Of a DNA stretch of 64,000 bases, positions 35,441 to 44,520 are shown piece by piece. This DNA is from Chryseobacterium aquaeductus. GTDB lineage: Bacteria > Bacteroidota > Bacteroidia > Flavobacteriales > Weeksellaceae. A program made the translations under genes and the position numbers. Under the pieces are notes generated by a model. The model was given only the letters and a program-made list of their open reading frames with translations. It was not told the DNA's origin and did no database searches. Position 1 is the first letter of the stretch; every line of letters begins with the position of its first letter. The stretch is from NCBI RefSeq assembly GCF_905175375.1, contig NZ_CAJIMS010000001.1:3224001-3288000 (forward strand), given 5' to 3'.

Positions 35441-35759
35441 CATTTTAATGAGAAGGTATTATGGTTATTAGTTTTTGGTTTGTCAACGATGCCTAGTCGT
35501 CTTTTGATTCCTTATTTAATTCTTGTAAAGATGTGAAATTTAATCAAACAAAAACATCCGTAAAAACACGGATATTTGACCATAAAATATAGTGTATCAT
35601 AAAAAATAATTATAAAAATTATATGGTTGTGAAATTATTAAAAGATTGTAATTTATGTATTCTAATTAATATTTGACAAAGAGCCGAACGATAATTACAA
35701 TTCATTACGTTTTTTATGACTAAATGGCAGTAATTTTTAAAGTTTATAGGATTAAACAG
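35441..35759. other. Gene-free spacer between rpe and ndk
   Basis: About 320 AT-rich bases without a convincing gene. It holds ATGGTTATTAGTTTTT at 35461-35476, which recurs at 36384-36399, opening the very short frame MVISFWFVNDA. It also holds a weak hairpin (ATCCGT-AAAAAC-ACGGAT near 35569-35586). Nothing else is seen. Confidence 0.5.
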
Positions 35760-35788
35760 AAAAATCCGGAATTTTTCCGGATTTTTTT
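35760..35788 (-). terminator. ndk terminator
   Basis: AAAAATCCGGAA and TTCCGGATTTTT form a 12-bp perfect stem with a 3-nt loop, directly after ndk on the minus strand. Confidence 0.88.
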
Positions 35789-35805
35789 AAAAATGTATTT
35801 TTTTA

Positions 35806-36222
35806 TTAGAATATTTCTCTTCCAGAAAAATGGAATTGTGCTTCAATCAAAGCATTCTCATCAGAGTCTGATCCGTGTACAGCGTTCTCTCCAATGCTTC
35901 TAGCAAACATTTTTCTTATTGTTCCTTCCGCAGCATCTGCAGGATTAGTAGATCCGATTAGAGTTCTGAAATCTTCAACTGCATTATCTTTTTCTAATAC
36001 TGCAGCAACGATTGGTCCTGAACTCATGAAGTCAACCAATTCTCCATAAAATGGTCTCTCAGCATGTACTTCATAGAATTTTTTAGCATCTGCAACTGTC
36101 AATTGAGTTAATTTTAATGCTTTAATTTTGAAACCTCCTTCTGAAATTTTCCCTAAAATAGCACCGATATGCCCATCAGCAACTGCATCAGGCTTAATCA
36201 TTGTGAATGTAATGTTAGACAT
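35806..36222 (-). CDS. ndk: Nucleoside diphosphate kinase
   Basis: 138 residues. [14 protein letters not shown] at the N-terminus, [37 protein letters not shown] and [13 protein letters not shown], which contains the phosphorylated His of the NAVHGSDS motif. It equilibrates nucleoside di- and triphosphates. It is a single gene between a -7 promoter element and a terminator. Confidence 0.96.
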   Translation of the reverse strand: MSNITFTMIKPDAVADGHIGAILGKISEGGFKIKALKLTQLTVADAKKFYEVHAERPFYGELVDFMSSGPIVAAVLEKDNAVEDFRTLIGSTNPADAAEGTIRKMFARSIGENAVHGSDSDENALIEAQFHFSGREIF

Positions 36223-36246
36223 AAATGTATATATTTTTTAATGGCA

Positions 36247-36254
36247 CAAAATTA
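36247..36254 (-). promoter_or_regulatory. -7 promoter element for ndk
   Basis: The minus strand reads TAATTTTG, 25 bases before the ndk ATG at 36222. Confidence 0.6.
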
Positions 36255-36330
36255 CGAAAAATATCTAACTATAATTTTAATTTATTTTTAACACAATATA
36301 ACTTTTTTTAAGAAACTTCAAAAATGTCTT

Positions 36331-36346
36331 TGGCATACAAATTGCA
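36331..36346 (+). promoter_or_regulatory. Sigma-54-type (-24/-12) promoter
   Basis: TGGCATACAAATTGCA has the invariant GG (36332-36333) and GC (36344-36345) separated by exactly 10 bases, with the extended TGGCA and TTGCA contexts. A start would be expected near 36357. No enhancer site was identified. Confidence 0.65.
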
Positions 36347-36356
36347 ATTATTAATA

Positions 36357-36423
36357 CGATTCTCATGTTTAATTTGAGTTTTCATGGTTATTAGTTTTTA
36401 CCCAGCTTCGGCTGGGTTTTTTT
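36357..36423 (+). ncRNA. Candidate small RNA (or leader peptide) ending in a UUCG terminator
   Basis: From the expected start of the sigma-54-type promoter to the terminator ACCCAGC-TTCG-GCTGGGT plus T tract (stem 36400-36417, C-UUCG-G tetraloop). The transcript would be about 67 nt. It contains two very short frames, MFNLSFHGY and MVISFYPASAGFFY; the second includes the shared ATGGTTATTAGTTTTT sequence. No gene lies downstream on this strand (rsgA is on the minus strand), so the unit stands alone. Confidence 0.5.
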
Positions 36424-36563
36424 ATTGATAATAATCAAGTCATTTAATTGTGAATATTGTAACGATCAATTTTGGATAGATAATTGTTATAATCGATATT
36501 AATTTTATTACGAAAATAAAATTAATGTCGATCAGATTTAAGAGTGTAAGTTGAGAAGGATAA

Positions 36564-37490
36564 TTAATTTTGAGAATTTTCTTCAGCTTCTTCCATCAGT
36601 TTGATATACGTTGAGTAGCGGGAATATTGTATCTCACCGCTTTCTATAGCGTCAAGAACTGCACATTTCGGTTCGTTAATATGCATGCAGTTGTGAAATT
36701 TGCATTCTTTCCTTTTTCTGAAAATCTCAGGGAAGTAATGTTGTACTTCCTCTTTTTCAATATCAATCATGGCAAATTCTCTCACGCCAGGTGTATCAAT
36801 TACGTTTCCACCAAAATGCCAAAAATGCATTTGAGCAAAAGTCGTTGTATGTTTTCCTTTGAGATGCGTATCTGAAATTTCAGATGTTCTAAGATTTAAG
36901 TCAGGTTGCAATGCATTAACTAAAGTAGACTTTCCACATCCTGAATGACCAAAAAATACGGAAGTTTGATCTTTAAGAAGATTTTGCAGGTCTTCCAGAT
37001 TTAATTTAGAATATGATGAAATCTCCAGACTGTCATATCCGATTTCCTGATAGAGAAACTGAATGTCTTTTACCACTTCTATTTCTTCATCATTTAAAAC
37101 ATCCATCTTATTAAAAAGAATGAGCGGTTTTATATTATATGCTTCGCAACACGCAAGAAATCGGTCTAGAAAACCAAAAGATGTCTCAGGATGTTTTAGT
37201 GTATAAATAAAGCAGGCAATATCAATATTTGAAGCAATAATATGTGCTTCTTTTGAAAGATTAACTGCTTTTCTGATGAGATAATTTTTGCGTGGTTCTA
37301 TTTTTGTAATCCAAGCGACATCATCCTGCTCAAGCTGAAATTCTACATAATCACCCACAGCAAGAGGATTTGTAAGTCGGGTTTTGATGAGCTTAAATTT
37401 TCCTCGAATTCTAGCTTCAAAAATTTTACCGGTTTCCATTTCCAGAACCTGATACCAACTTCCTGTAGATTTAATGATTTTTCCTTTCAT
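36564..37490 (-). CDS. rsgA: Ribosome small-subunit-dependent GTPase A
   Basis: 308 residues. The OB-fold N-terminus has GSWYQVLEMETGKIFEARIRGKFK. The circularly permuted GTPase motifs run G4 NKMD (LILFNKMDVL), then G1 GHSGCGKSTLVNAL, then G3 DTPGVREFAM. The C-terminal zinc site is CKFHNCMHINEPKCAV (C-x4-C-x-H-x5-C). It acts in late 30S subunit maturation. Confidence 0.95.
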   Translation of the reverse strand: MKGKIIKSTGSWYQVLEMETGKIFEARIRGKFKLIKTRLTNPLAVGDYVEFQLEQDDVAWITKIEPRKNYLIRKAVNLSKEAHIIASNIDIACFIYTLKHPETSFGFLDRFLACCEAYNIKPLILFNKMDVLNDEEIEVVKDIQFLYQEIGYDSLEISSYSKLNLEDLQNLLKDQTSVFFGHSGCGKSTLVNALQPDLNLRTSEISDTHLKGKHTTTFAQMHFWHFGGNVIDTPGVREFAMIDIEKEEVQHYFPEIFRKRKECKFHNCMHINEPKCAVLDAIESGEIQYSRYSTYIKLMEEAEENSQN

Positions 37491-37597
37491 ACTTTATAAC
37501 TGCAAATATAATGAATTAGGATTTAGGTAATAAGAATTAGTTTGATCTATTTTAAATACAAATAAAACACTAAAACGTATTACCCTTCACTATTTTG

Positions 37598-38680
37598 CTA
37601 TATTCTGTCAATCATTATATTATTTTGTTTCTCAATAGATTCTTCATGAATGGCTTTGAAAACTTTCTCAATGAAATCCTGTGACATCCCTGTTTCTTTG
37701 GCTTTCTGAACTGCGTATTCGGCAATCACTTTCCATCGTTCCGGCTGGAAGATCGCAATGTCATTTTCTTTTTTCAATTTCCCTATTTGTTCTGAGATTT
37801 TCATTCTTTGAGAAAGCAGTTCTATCATTTGAAAATCTAAATCAGAAATTAAAGTTCTGTGTCTTCCCATTTCATCATCAAAGCCTGCCAATCCTGAATT
37901 TCTTACTTTCAGATTTGAAATTAAAGTTGCCAAAACTTCTGGTGTAATTTGTTGTGCAGCATCACTCCAAGCTTCGTCGGGATTAGAATGCGTTTCTATG
38001 ATTGCTCCTTGATAACCAACATTTAAAGCTTCCTGAGTAATGTCTGCCAAACCCGTTCTATTGCCACAAATATGCGAAGGATCAATCAGCATCGGAATAT
38101 TTGGGAATTGACTTTTAAAATCTAAAGCAATCTGCCAGTTAGGATTGTTTCTGTATTTCGTCTTTTGGTACGTAGAAAAACCTCTGTGAATGGCACCTAA
38201 ATTTTGTATATCCTGTCCTAAAAGTCTTTCTAAGGCACCAATCCATAAAGCTAAATCAGGATTCACAGGATTTTTTACTAAAACGATTTTTTTGGTTCCT
38301 TTTAATGCTTCGGCAATTTCCTGAACCGTAAACGGATTTACAGTAGAACGCGCACCAATCCAAAGAATATCAACATCAGCTTCCAAAGCTGCACTTACGT
38401 GATGCGCATTGGCAACTTCAGTAGCAGTCAAAAAACCATATTCTTCTTTTACTTTTTTCAGCCAGTTTAATCCGATAACTCCCACACCTTCAAAACCATT
38501 GGGTTTTGTGCGCGGCTTCCAGATTCCTGCACGGAAAATGGGAACCTGGGCATTGGTTTCCTTTATTCTTTTCGCAGTTTCCAGCATTTGTGCTTCACTT
38601 TCTGCACTGCATGGTCCGGCGATCATCATTGGTTGGGAGAACTCTTTTATCCATTCGTTTTTTAAATCTGATAAGTTCAT
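37598..38680 (-). CDS. Bifunctional DAHP synthase / chorismate mutase (AroQ type)
   Basis: 360 residues. Residues 1-260 are a KDO8P-type DAHP synthase (MIAGPCSAESEAQM, FRAGIWKPRTKPNGFEG, VLVKNPVNPDLALWIGALE, IDPSHICGNR). Residues about 270-355 are a type II chorismate mutase (RHRTLISDLDFQMIELLSQRMKISEQIG... FQPERW). The fusion joins the first shikimate-pathway step to the branch toward phenylalanine and tyrosine; in such fusions the mutase domain usually mediates feedback control. Start ATG at 38680. Confidence 0.93.
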   Translation of the reverse strand: MNLSDLKNEWIKEFSQPMMIAGPCSAESEAQMLETAKRIKETNAQVPIFRAGIWKPRTKPNGFEGVGVIGLNWLKKVKEEYGFLTATEVANAHHVSAALEADVDILWIGARSTVNPFTVQEIAEALKGTKKIVLVKNPVNPDLALWIGALERLLGQDIQNLGAIHRGFSTYQKTKYRNNPNWQIALDFKSQFPNIPMLIDPSHICGNRTGLADITQEALNVGYQGAIIETHSNPDEAWSDAAQQITPEVLATLISNLKVRNSGLAGFDDEMGRHRTLISDLDFQMIELLSQRMKISEQIGKLKKENDIAIFQPERWKVIAEYAVQKAKETGMSQDFIEKVFKAIHEESIEKQNNIMIDRI

Positions 38681-39061
38681 ATGGGTAGATATTTTTTTAA
38701 ATGTTTAAATTTTGCAATCAATAATTAATCCTTATAAATTTCTTTATAATTCTTTTCAAAAAATGCGATACAAAATGTAATGAAATTGGAAATGGGAAAT
38801 GATTAATTTTCCTGTATTTTTTGAGAAAGAAATTTAGCTAGTTATACCAATAAAATCGATAGTAGTTTCTATAATTTCTATAATAAACAGTTGGAAAACT
38901 AAAATAACTGCTAAAATGATCAGCAGGTACAAAACTAAACAGATATGGGAACAAAAGTTTTTCCACGTTGCCGAAAGAATTGTTTATTTCTAGTTTGTAA
39001 ATAAGTAAATTTTGAAGAAAAGTCTTATCATTTTCTATCAATCTGGGACAAAGATATAAAA
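38681..39061. other. Spacer with no convincing gene
   Basis: About 380 AT-rich bases between the DAHP synthase and dnaX. A minus-strand frame at 38838-39041 starts only at TTG and encodes a Tyr/Phe-rich 67-residue stretch ending NYRNYYRFYWYN, caused by a short TATAATTTC-type near-repeat; it lacks signs of being a gene. No clear terminator was seen after dnaX. Confidence 0.45.
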
Positions 39062-40755
39062 TTATGTCAAATCGAACTTCATTAAATCATCAAGATCTTT
39101 CAGCAAAGGATTAATCTCAACCAATTTCTCAAATTTTTTCTTGGTTGTAAGAACTTCCTGTCGCAGATTTTGAGGCTCGTGTTTGAAGTCAAATACAATT
39201 GAATGATTATTGACTTTAGTTTTAAAATGATTAAAAAACTCAGAACTTATTTTGTCAAACTCTACTTTTGCAGACCCCGATGGATATTGAATCTGTATCG
39301 TTTTTTCATCAATCTTTTGTAATTTAAAGGATTTAATAGCACTATAAATTACAGGGTCTTTTGTACGAAGTTGCAAGAGCAAAAGATTCCATTCTGACTG
39401 AACATCAGTCTCTGTAAAATGATGCTCCTGAGAGCTTTCGTTTTTAACGACGATAATTTCTTCACCTTTTGAAGAATCATCACTATTCATCAGAGAATTA
39501 ATATTGATTCCGGAAGATATTCTCGATTTAGAAAGTGGTTTTGAAGCTGTTTTTACTACTACTTCAGCAGACGGCGCTTCAATTACTTGTGGCTTTACAA
39601 CGATCTGCTGTACTTTTTCTTCAACTTTTGAAGGCAATATCACTTCCTGCTTTTCATGAAGAAAAGGAGCTAATATTATGAATTTTTTTTTTTAGAAAGC
39701 TCTCCGGATAATGAAGACAATTGCATCAAAGCAATCTCAACAGTCAGCCTTGGATTTTTAGAATTTTTATAATTAATATCTGCATGATTACAAATCTCAA
39801 TAGCGTCAACCAATTCCTGAGCATTCCATTTCTGAGCTTGTTCTACAAATTTCACTTTAGTTTGTTCGCCAACTTCTATCAAATCAATAGTTGACGTATT
39901 CTGAGCCATCATAAGATCTCTGAAATGGCTTCCAAGCCCAGCAATGAATATATGAGGATCAAAACCTCTTTTTACAATTTCGTTAAAAGCAAAAAGTACT
40001 TCAGGAATTTTATTTTCCTTGGCAAAATCGGCAATTTTCAGATATTGATCATAATCTAAAATATTCAGAACTTCTGCAGCTTTAGCAAGGGTAATATTTT
40101 TTTGTGAAAAGGTAGAGAGTCTATCAAAAATTGAAAGCGCATCTCGAAGAGCTCCGTCAGCTTTTTGTGCAATCAAATACAAAGCATCATCTTCATATTT
40201 TATATTTTCTTTGTCAGCAATTCCTTTCAGATGTTCCTGAATATCAAGAATGGTAATTCTCTTAAAATCATAGATCTGACAACGAGACAAAATAGTTGGA
40301 ATAATCTTGTGCTTTTCGGTTGTTGCTAAAATAAAAATCGCGTGAGCAGGCGGTTCTTCCAAAGTCTTCAAAAACGCATTGAAGGCGGCAGAAGATAACA
40401 TGTGTACTTCATCAATGATATACACTTTATACTGACCAACCTGTGGTGCAAAACGCACCTGATCAATCAATTCGCGAATATCATCGACCGAATTGTTAGA
40501 AGCTGCATCTAATTCATAAATGTTATACGCAAAACCGTCTTCCGAAACTGAACCATCTTTTTCGTTTATTTTTCTTGCCAATATCCTCGCACACGTAGTT
40601 TTACCTACTCCACGTGGGCCACAGAAAAGCAAAGCCTGCGCCAACTGATTTTCATCAATTGCGTGCTCCAAAGTATCTGTAATATGAGATTGCCCAACTA
40701 CAGTATCAAACTGTTGAGGGCGATATTTTCTAGCAGATACTATAAAGTTTTCCAT
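39062..40755 (-). CDS. dnaX: DNA polymerase III gamma/tau subunit, in two frames joined at an A11 run
   Basis: Frame 1 (40755 to 39676, 359 residues) holds the clamp-loader ATPase: FCGPRGVGKTTCARILA (Walker A), YIIDEVHMLSSAAFNAFLKTLEEPP (DEVH box), LATTEKHKIIPTILSRCQIYDF (SRC motif) and domain III. Four zinc Cys typical of the family are absent. It ends ELSKKKNS-stop just after A11 (minus strand, 39693-39683). Frame 2 is open from the same A run down to 39062; a -1 shift gives ELSKKKKFIILAPFLHEKQ and then about 193 more residues, the tau-specific part. Termination without the shift would give gamma (359 residues) and shifting would give tau (about 565). An assembly error in the homopolymer is the alternative. 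Confidence 0.9.
39683..39693 (-). promoter_or_regulatory. A11 slippery run in dnaX
   Basis: On the minus strand TCT is followed by eleven A, then TTCATAA. In the zero frame the next codons are AAT TCA TAA (stop). Gain of one A by polymerase slippage, or a -1 ribosomal shift, opens the tau frame. It resembles the A-run slippage site of Thermus dnaX. Confidence 0.7.
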
Positions 40756-40801
40756 AGCCCAAAAGTAAGAAATATTGTTCTAATTTGAAAGTGTAAATTT
40801 T

Positions 40802-40809
40802 CAAATTTA
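40802..40809 (-). promoter_or_regulatory. -7 promoter element for dnaX
   Basis: The minus strand reads TAAATTTG, 47 bases before the dnaX ATG. A second match TACTTTTG at 40760-40767 would start transcription almost at the ATG and is less likely. Confidence 0.4.
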
Positions 40810-40840
40810 GGTTGTAACGGAAATTTATTTAAGAAAGTAA

Positions 40841-41476
40841 TTATTTCTTCTGATAGGCGAAATCTATAATATCAACAATTGCTTTTTCAATTTTCTTACG
40901 TCCATCTTCAGACTTCAAATCTAAGCCACAAAATGTGCTACCGTTATGAGCTGTGTAGAGATTGAGATGATAAATTCCTCCTACAAGTAGTGCGGTAATT
41001 GCTCTGTACTCATCAGATTTTTCTCCAAAGTGAGGGTCTGTAATGTTTTTGAAAAAGTTTTCACCAACATCTTCGCGTTGTTCGAATAATTTTTTCAGTA
41101 CTGCACGACTTTCTGAAAGTTCCCAAACAATGATCTTCTGAAGTTCTTTGTTCTTTTTTAAACTTTCATATTGACTTAGCAAAGTGATCTTAGACATCTC
41201 TTTTCCTCCGTCAGAAAGATCTATGTCCATTTCCATCTGTTTTTCATCAACTTTACTCCAATAATCCTGAGATCTGATATACTCATCAATAAGTTTATCT
41301 GTACTTCCGAAATATTCGTAAATTAATTTTTTATCGAAACCGGCTACGGCTGCGATTTTACTCACCATCAATCCTGAATAACCTTTAGTTTTCAAAATTT
41401 TACCAACTGCATTGAGCAGTTTTTGTTTGGTTTTCTCCTTATCCCTAATTGGACCTTGTACAACTTTTCTAGGCAT
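40841..41476 (-). CDS. TetR-family transcriptional regulator
   Basis: 211 residues. The N-terminal helix-turn-helix region is KTKQKLLNAVGKILKTKGYSGLMVSKIAAVAGFDKKLIYEYFGSTDKLIDEYI, the classic TetR pattern. The C-terminal ligand domain is not family-specific. The gene stands alone, with an 860-base upstream region containing several AAAAG-type palindromes that are candidate operators for autoregulation. The ligand and targets are unknown. Confidence 0.88.
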   Translation of the reverse strand: MPRKVVQGPIRDKEKTKQKLLNAVGKILKTKGYSGLMVSKIAAVAGFDKKLIYEYFGSTDKLIDEYIRSQDYWSKVDEKQMEMDIDLSDGGKEMSKITLLSQYESLKKNKELQKIIVWELSESRAVLKKLFEQREDVGENFFKNITDPHFGEKSDEYRAITALLVGGIYHLNLYTAHNGSTFCGLDLKSEDGRKKIEKAIVDIIDFAYQKK

Positions 41477-42339
41477 CGTTTATTATTTAGTATTGCAAAA
41501 AGCACTTTTTTCTAAAATTTGTTAACTAAAGAATGCTTTTCAAAAGCTATAAAACTTTACACTTCTGAAAGCATGATCTTCTCATAAAAATTTGTAAAAA
41601 TTATCTTTATTTCTACACTTTTCTGAAAAGACTAATAATAAGTACGATATTAATATTGATTTGGATCTGGCTATATTCTAAATAAATTTATCTCTTAATA
41701 AAGAACATTTGCAAAATATATTATGCTTATCTATAACTTGTATTGGATGAACCTAATCATGTAAAATGAAAAATAAAATACTCAACATAAATAGGAAATA
41801 ACTAATAGTAAATTTACAAGTTTATCTTTAATATGCAATTTTTTTTTGTGACTAAAATTATACCAAATATCATAAATAACGTAACTAATAAATATTAAAT
41901 ATACGCAAATCAGATTAAAACCCTAACTGATCACTTGTTTACAAAATTGGTTAACAGTATTTTAAAATTTATTTATCCAATTCTAACTGTAAATTCTTTT
42001 TCATTATTATTTTTATAGATAAAAAATTATCGTAGTAAAAGCAAAAATATTTTGAGTCGGTAATGTAAAGTTACAATTTATAGAAAATCAAACAAAATTT
42101 TAGAAGCACAAAAACCAAAATCTTTTATAATTTTCATCCTTCTTTCTCCTATATGAAGTATAATTAAATAATATTCAATAATTTAGAGAGATATTAAATG
42201 TGTGTTGATGGAGATTCGCAAACTATGGAAATTTTCCAAGTCAATTTCTTTTTGATATTATTTATCACACACCTTTATAACGGAATCATTTTTGCTTTAA
42301 AAAATAATATATAAATAAACCTTTTACCTTTAATAATAG
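41477..42339. other. Long gene-free spacer with palindromes
   Basis: About 860 very AT-rich bases between the TetR gene and the carotenoid operon. No protein or RNA gene was recognised. Palindromes: GCTTTT-C-AAAAGC at 41535-41547, CTTTTC-T-GAAAAG at 41618-41630, a related ACTTCTGAAAG at about 41561, and TGGAAA-T-TTTCCA at 42226-42238. The first three lie just upstream of tetR. Confidence 0.5.
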
Positions 42340-42347
42340 TATATTTG
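42340..42347 (+). promoter_or_regulatory. -7 promoter element of the carotenoid operon
   Basis: TATATTTG matches TAnnTTTG, 21 bases before the ATG of the MarR gene at 42369. A TTG start at 42345 lies inside it and is rejected. Confidence 0.65.
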
Positions 42348-42368
42348 TATACGATTAATATAAATGTG

Positions 42369-43040
42369 ATGAATTTGGATTTGGTAAAAGAAGTACTCAA
42401 TTTAATGGAAGAGTTTAATATGGATAACAAGAATTCAGTTTATCCTCACACTATTGAAGGCTTCAAAACTTGGGTGTCTGATCAGGAATCTCCGAATCAA
42501 TATTCAGAGGATACCGAAACGGATTGGGATGGTAAGGAGAATGGAAGAACTGCCGAAAGTATGATCAGTACTTTATTAGTTCATCTTAACAGGTATGCAA
42601 AAACATATTCCAAATCTGCGATCGCAGCTTCTGAATTTTCCACACAGGAAGAATTTATTTATTTAATTAATCTAAAATCTTTTGGAGAAATGTCGAAAAT
42701 TGATTTGATCAGAAAAAACATTCACGAAAAACCTGTGGGAAGCCTGATTATCAACCGTCTTTTAAAGCAAGGATGGATAGAACAAAACGATTCTACGCAA
42801 GACAAAAGACAAAAGCTAATTCATATCACGGAAAAAGGTCTCACGGTGCTTGAGCATCAGATGAACAAAATTCGTCAGGCAACGCAAATCGTTTCAGGAA
42901 ATCTTTCTTACACAGAAAAAATGGATTTGATTCGTATCCTTAATAAGCTCGTTAAATTCCATCATCCTATTTATAACAGAAATATTGAGAATAGAGATCT
43001 GATAGAAACTGTATATAAAGAATTTTCGTTTGAAAAATAA
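42369..43040 (+). CDS. MarR-family regulator leading the carotenoid operon
   Basis: 223 residues from ATG at 42369. An N-terminal extension of about 60 residues (rich in acidic residues, EDTETDWDGKENG) precedes the winged-helix domain: LINLKSFGEMSKIDLIRKNIHEKPVGSLIINRLLKQGWIEQNDSTQDKRQKLIHITEKGLTVL, where the DxRxK wing is seen as DKRQK. As the first gene of the operon, 4 bases before crtI, it probably controls pigment synthesis. MarR proteins often respond to oxidants or phenolics; the ligand is unknown. Confidence 0.85.
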   Translation: MNLDLVKEVLNLMEEFNMDNKNSVYPHTIEGFKTWVSDQESPNQYSEDTETDWDGKENGRTAESMISTLLVHLNRYAKTYSKSAIAASEFSTQEEFIYLINLKSFGEMSKIDLIRKNIHEKPVGSLIINRLLKQGWIEQNDSTQDKRQKLIHITEKGLTVLEHQMNKIRQATQIVSGNLSYTEKMDLIRILNKLVKFHHPIYNRNIENRDLIETVYKEFSFEK

Positions 43041-43044
43041 TAAT

Positions 43045-44508
43045 ATGAAAAAAATTGCAATTATAGGATCGGGTTTTTCAGGTCTATCCGCAGCTGCTTA
43101 TTCTGCAAAAAATGGCTATGAAGTGCATGTTTTTGAAAAGAATGATAGTCTGGGTGGAAGAGCAAGAAAATTTACCACAGATAATGGCTATACTTTTGAT
43201 ATGGGACCAAGCTGGTATTGGATGCCCGATATTATAGAAAATTTCTTTACAGACTTTAATAAAAGAACTACAGATTATTTTGAACTTGTCGCTTTAAATC
43301 CGCAGTTTGAAATGGTTTTTTCAGACGGAACAATGCAAATTCCCCACGATTACGGGGAAATGAGAAATTTATTTGAATCTACTGAAAAAGGAGCAGGCAA
43401 GAAGCTGGATGAATTCATGAATGACGCACAGTACAAATATGAAGTTGGAATGAAGGATTTCGTCAACAAACCATGTCATTCCTGGTTTGAATTTGTTTCT
43501 CCGAAGATTGCTAAAAGTGCTTTGAAACTAGATTTATTATCCAATTTCCACAGATTTGTGCGGAAGTATTTTAAAGATCCAAAACTTATCATGTTAATGG
43601 AATTTCCGGTGATTTTTCTCGGAGCTGCACCTAAAGATATTCCTGCGTTGTACAGTTTGATGAATTATGGAGGTTACAAATTGGGAACCTGGTATCCTAT
43701 CGGCGGATTTTCTAAAATTATTGATGCTATGGCAGATGTTGGAAAAGATGAAGGTGTAAAATTTCATTTAAATTCAAATATAGATTCAATTAAAATCAAA
43801 GAAAATAAAGCTAAAGCTTTGTCTGTTAATGGTATAGATGTTGAATTTGACATAGTGATTGCATCATCAGATTATCATCATACAGAAAATACTCTGCTTC
43901 CCAAAGAATACAGAAATTATACTGAAGATTATTGGAAAAAGCGGGTTTTCGCACCATCATGTCTCATCTATTATTTAGGATTTAACCAAAAAATTCCTAA
44001 TCTAAAACATCACACTTTGTTTTTTGAAAATGATCTTGATCTTCATACGACTGAAATTTATGAAGATAAGAAATGGCCCACAAAACCATTATTCTATGTT
44101 TGTTGTCCGTCAAAAACCGATCCGAATGTTGCACCGGAAAACTGCGAAAATGTATTTTTATTGATGCCTGTTGCTACCGGATTGGAAGATCATGATGAAG
44201 TAAGAGAAAAATATTTTGATGAAATGATTCTAAGACTTGAAAAGCATACGGAAACTTCAGATTTAAAATCAAAAATAGCGTATAAAAAAAGCTATTGCAT
44301 CAAAGATTTCAAGGAAGATTACAATGCATACGAAGGAAATGCGTACGGATTGGCAAATACACTTGCTCAAACCGCAGTTTTAAAACCTTCTTTAAAAAAT
44401 AAAAAAATCAGCAATTTATTTTATACCGGACAATTGACCGTTCCCGGACCAGGAGTTCCACCATCAATTATTTCCGGAAAAATTGCCGCTATCGAAGCAA
44501 CTAAATAA
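43045..44508 (+). CDS. crtI: Phytoene desaturase (CrtI type)
   Basis: 487 residues from ATG at 43045. FAD-binding IIGSGFSGLSAAAYSAKNGYEVHVFEKNDSLGGRARKF at the N-terminus, GPSWYWMPD, and the C-terminal signature NLFYTGQLTVPGPGVPPSIISGKIAA characteristic of CrtI. It converts phytoene to lycopene in the membrane. It sits 4 bases after the MarR gene and 12 bases before crtB. Confidence 0.93.
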   Translation: MKKIAIIGSGFSGLSAAAYSAKNGYEVHVFEKNDSLGGRARKFTTDNGYTFDMGPSWYWMPDIIENFFTDFNKRTTDYFELVALNPQFEMVFSDGTMQIPHDYGEMRNLFESTEKGAGKKLDEFMNDAQYKYEVGMKDFVNKPCHSWFEFVSPKIAKSALKLDLLSNFHRFVRKYFKDPKLIMLMEFPVIFLGAAPKDIPALYSLMNYGGYKLGTWYPIGGFSKIIDAMADVGKDEGVKFHLNSNIDSIKIKENKAKALSVNGIDVEFDIVIASSDYHHTENTLLPKEYRNYTEDYWKKRVFAPSCLIYYLGFNQKIPNLKHHTLFFENDLDLHTTEIYEDKKWPTKPLFYVCCPSKTDPNVAPENCENVFLLMPVATGLEDHDEVREKYFDEMILRLEKHTETSDLKSKIAYKKSYCIKDFKEDYNAYEGNAYGLANTLAQTAVLKPSLKNKKISNLFYTGQLTVPGPGVPPSIISGKIAAIEATK

Positions 44509-44520
44509 ACCAAAATAACT

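Noticed and set aside
38838..39041. 67-residue Tyr/Phe-rich ORF
   Set aside because: It starts only at TTG, is made of a low-complexity TATAATTTC-like stretch and has no ribosome-binding or family support.
39062..39643. Separate gene with a GTG start downstream of dnaX
   Set aside because: The frame continues upstream without a stop to the A11 run and encodes the expected tau-like extension, so it is treated as part of dnaX.
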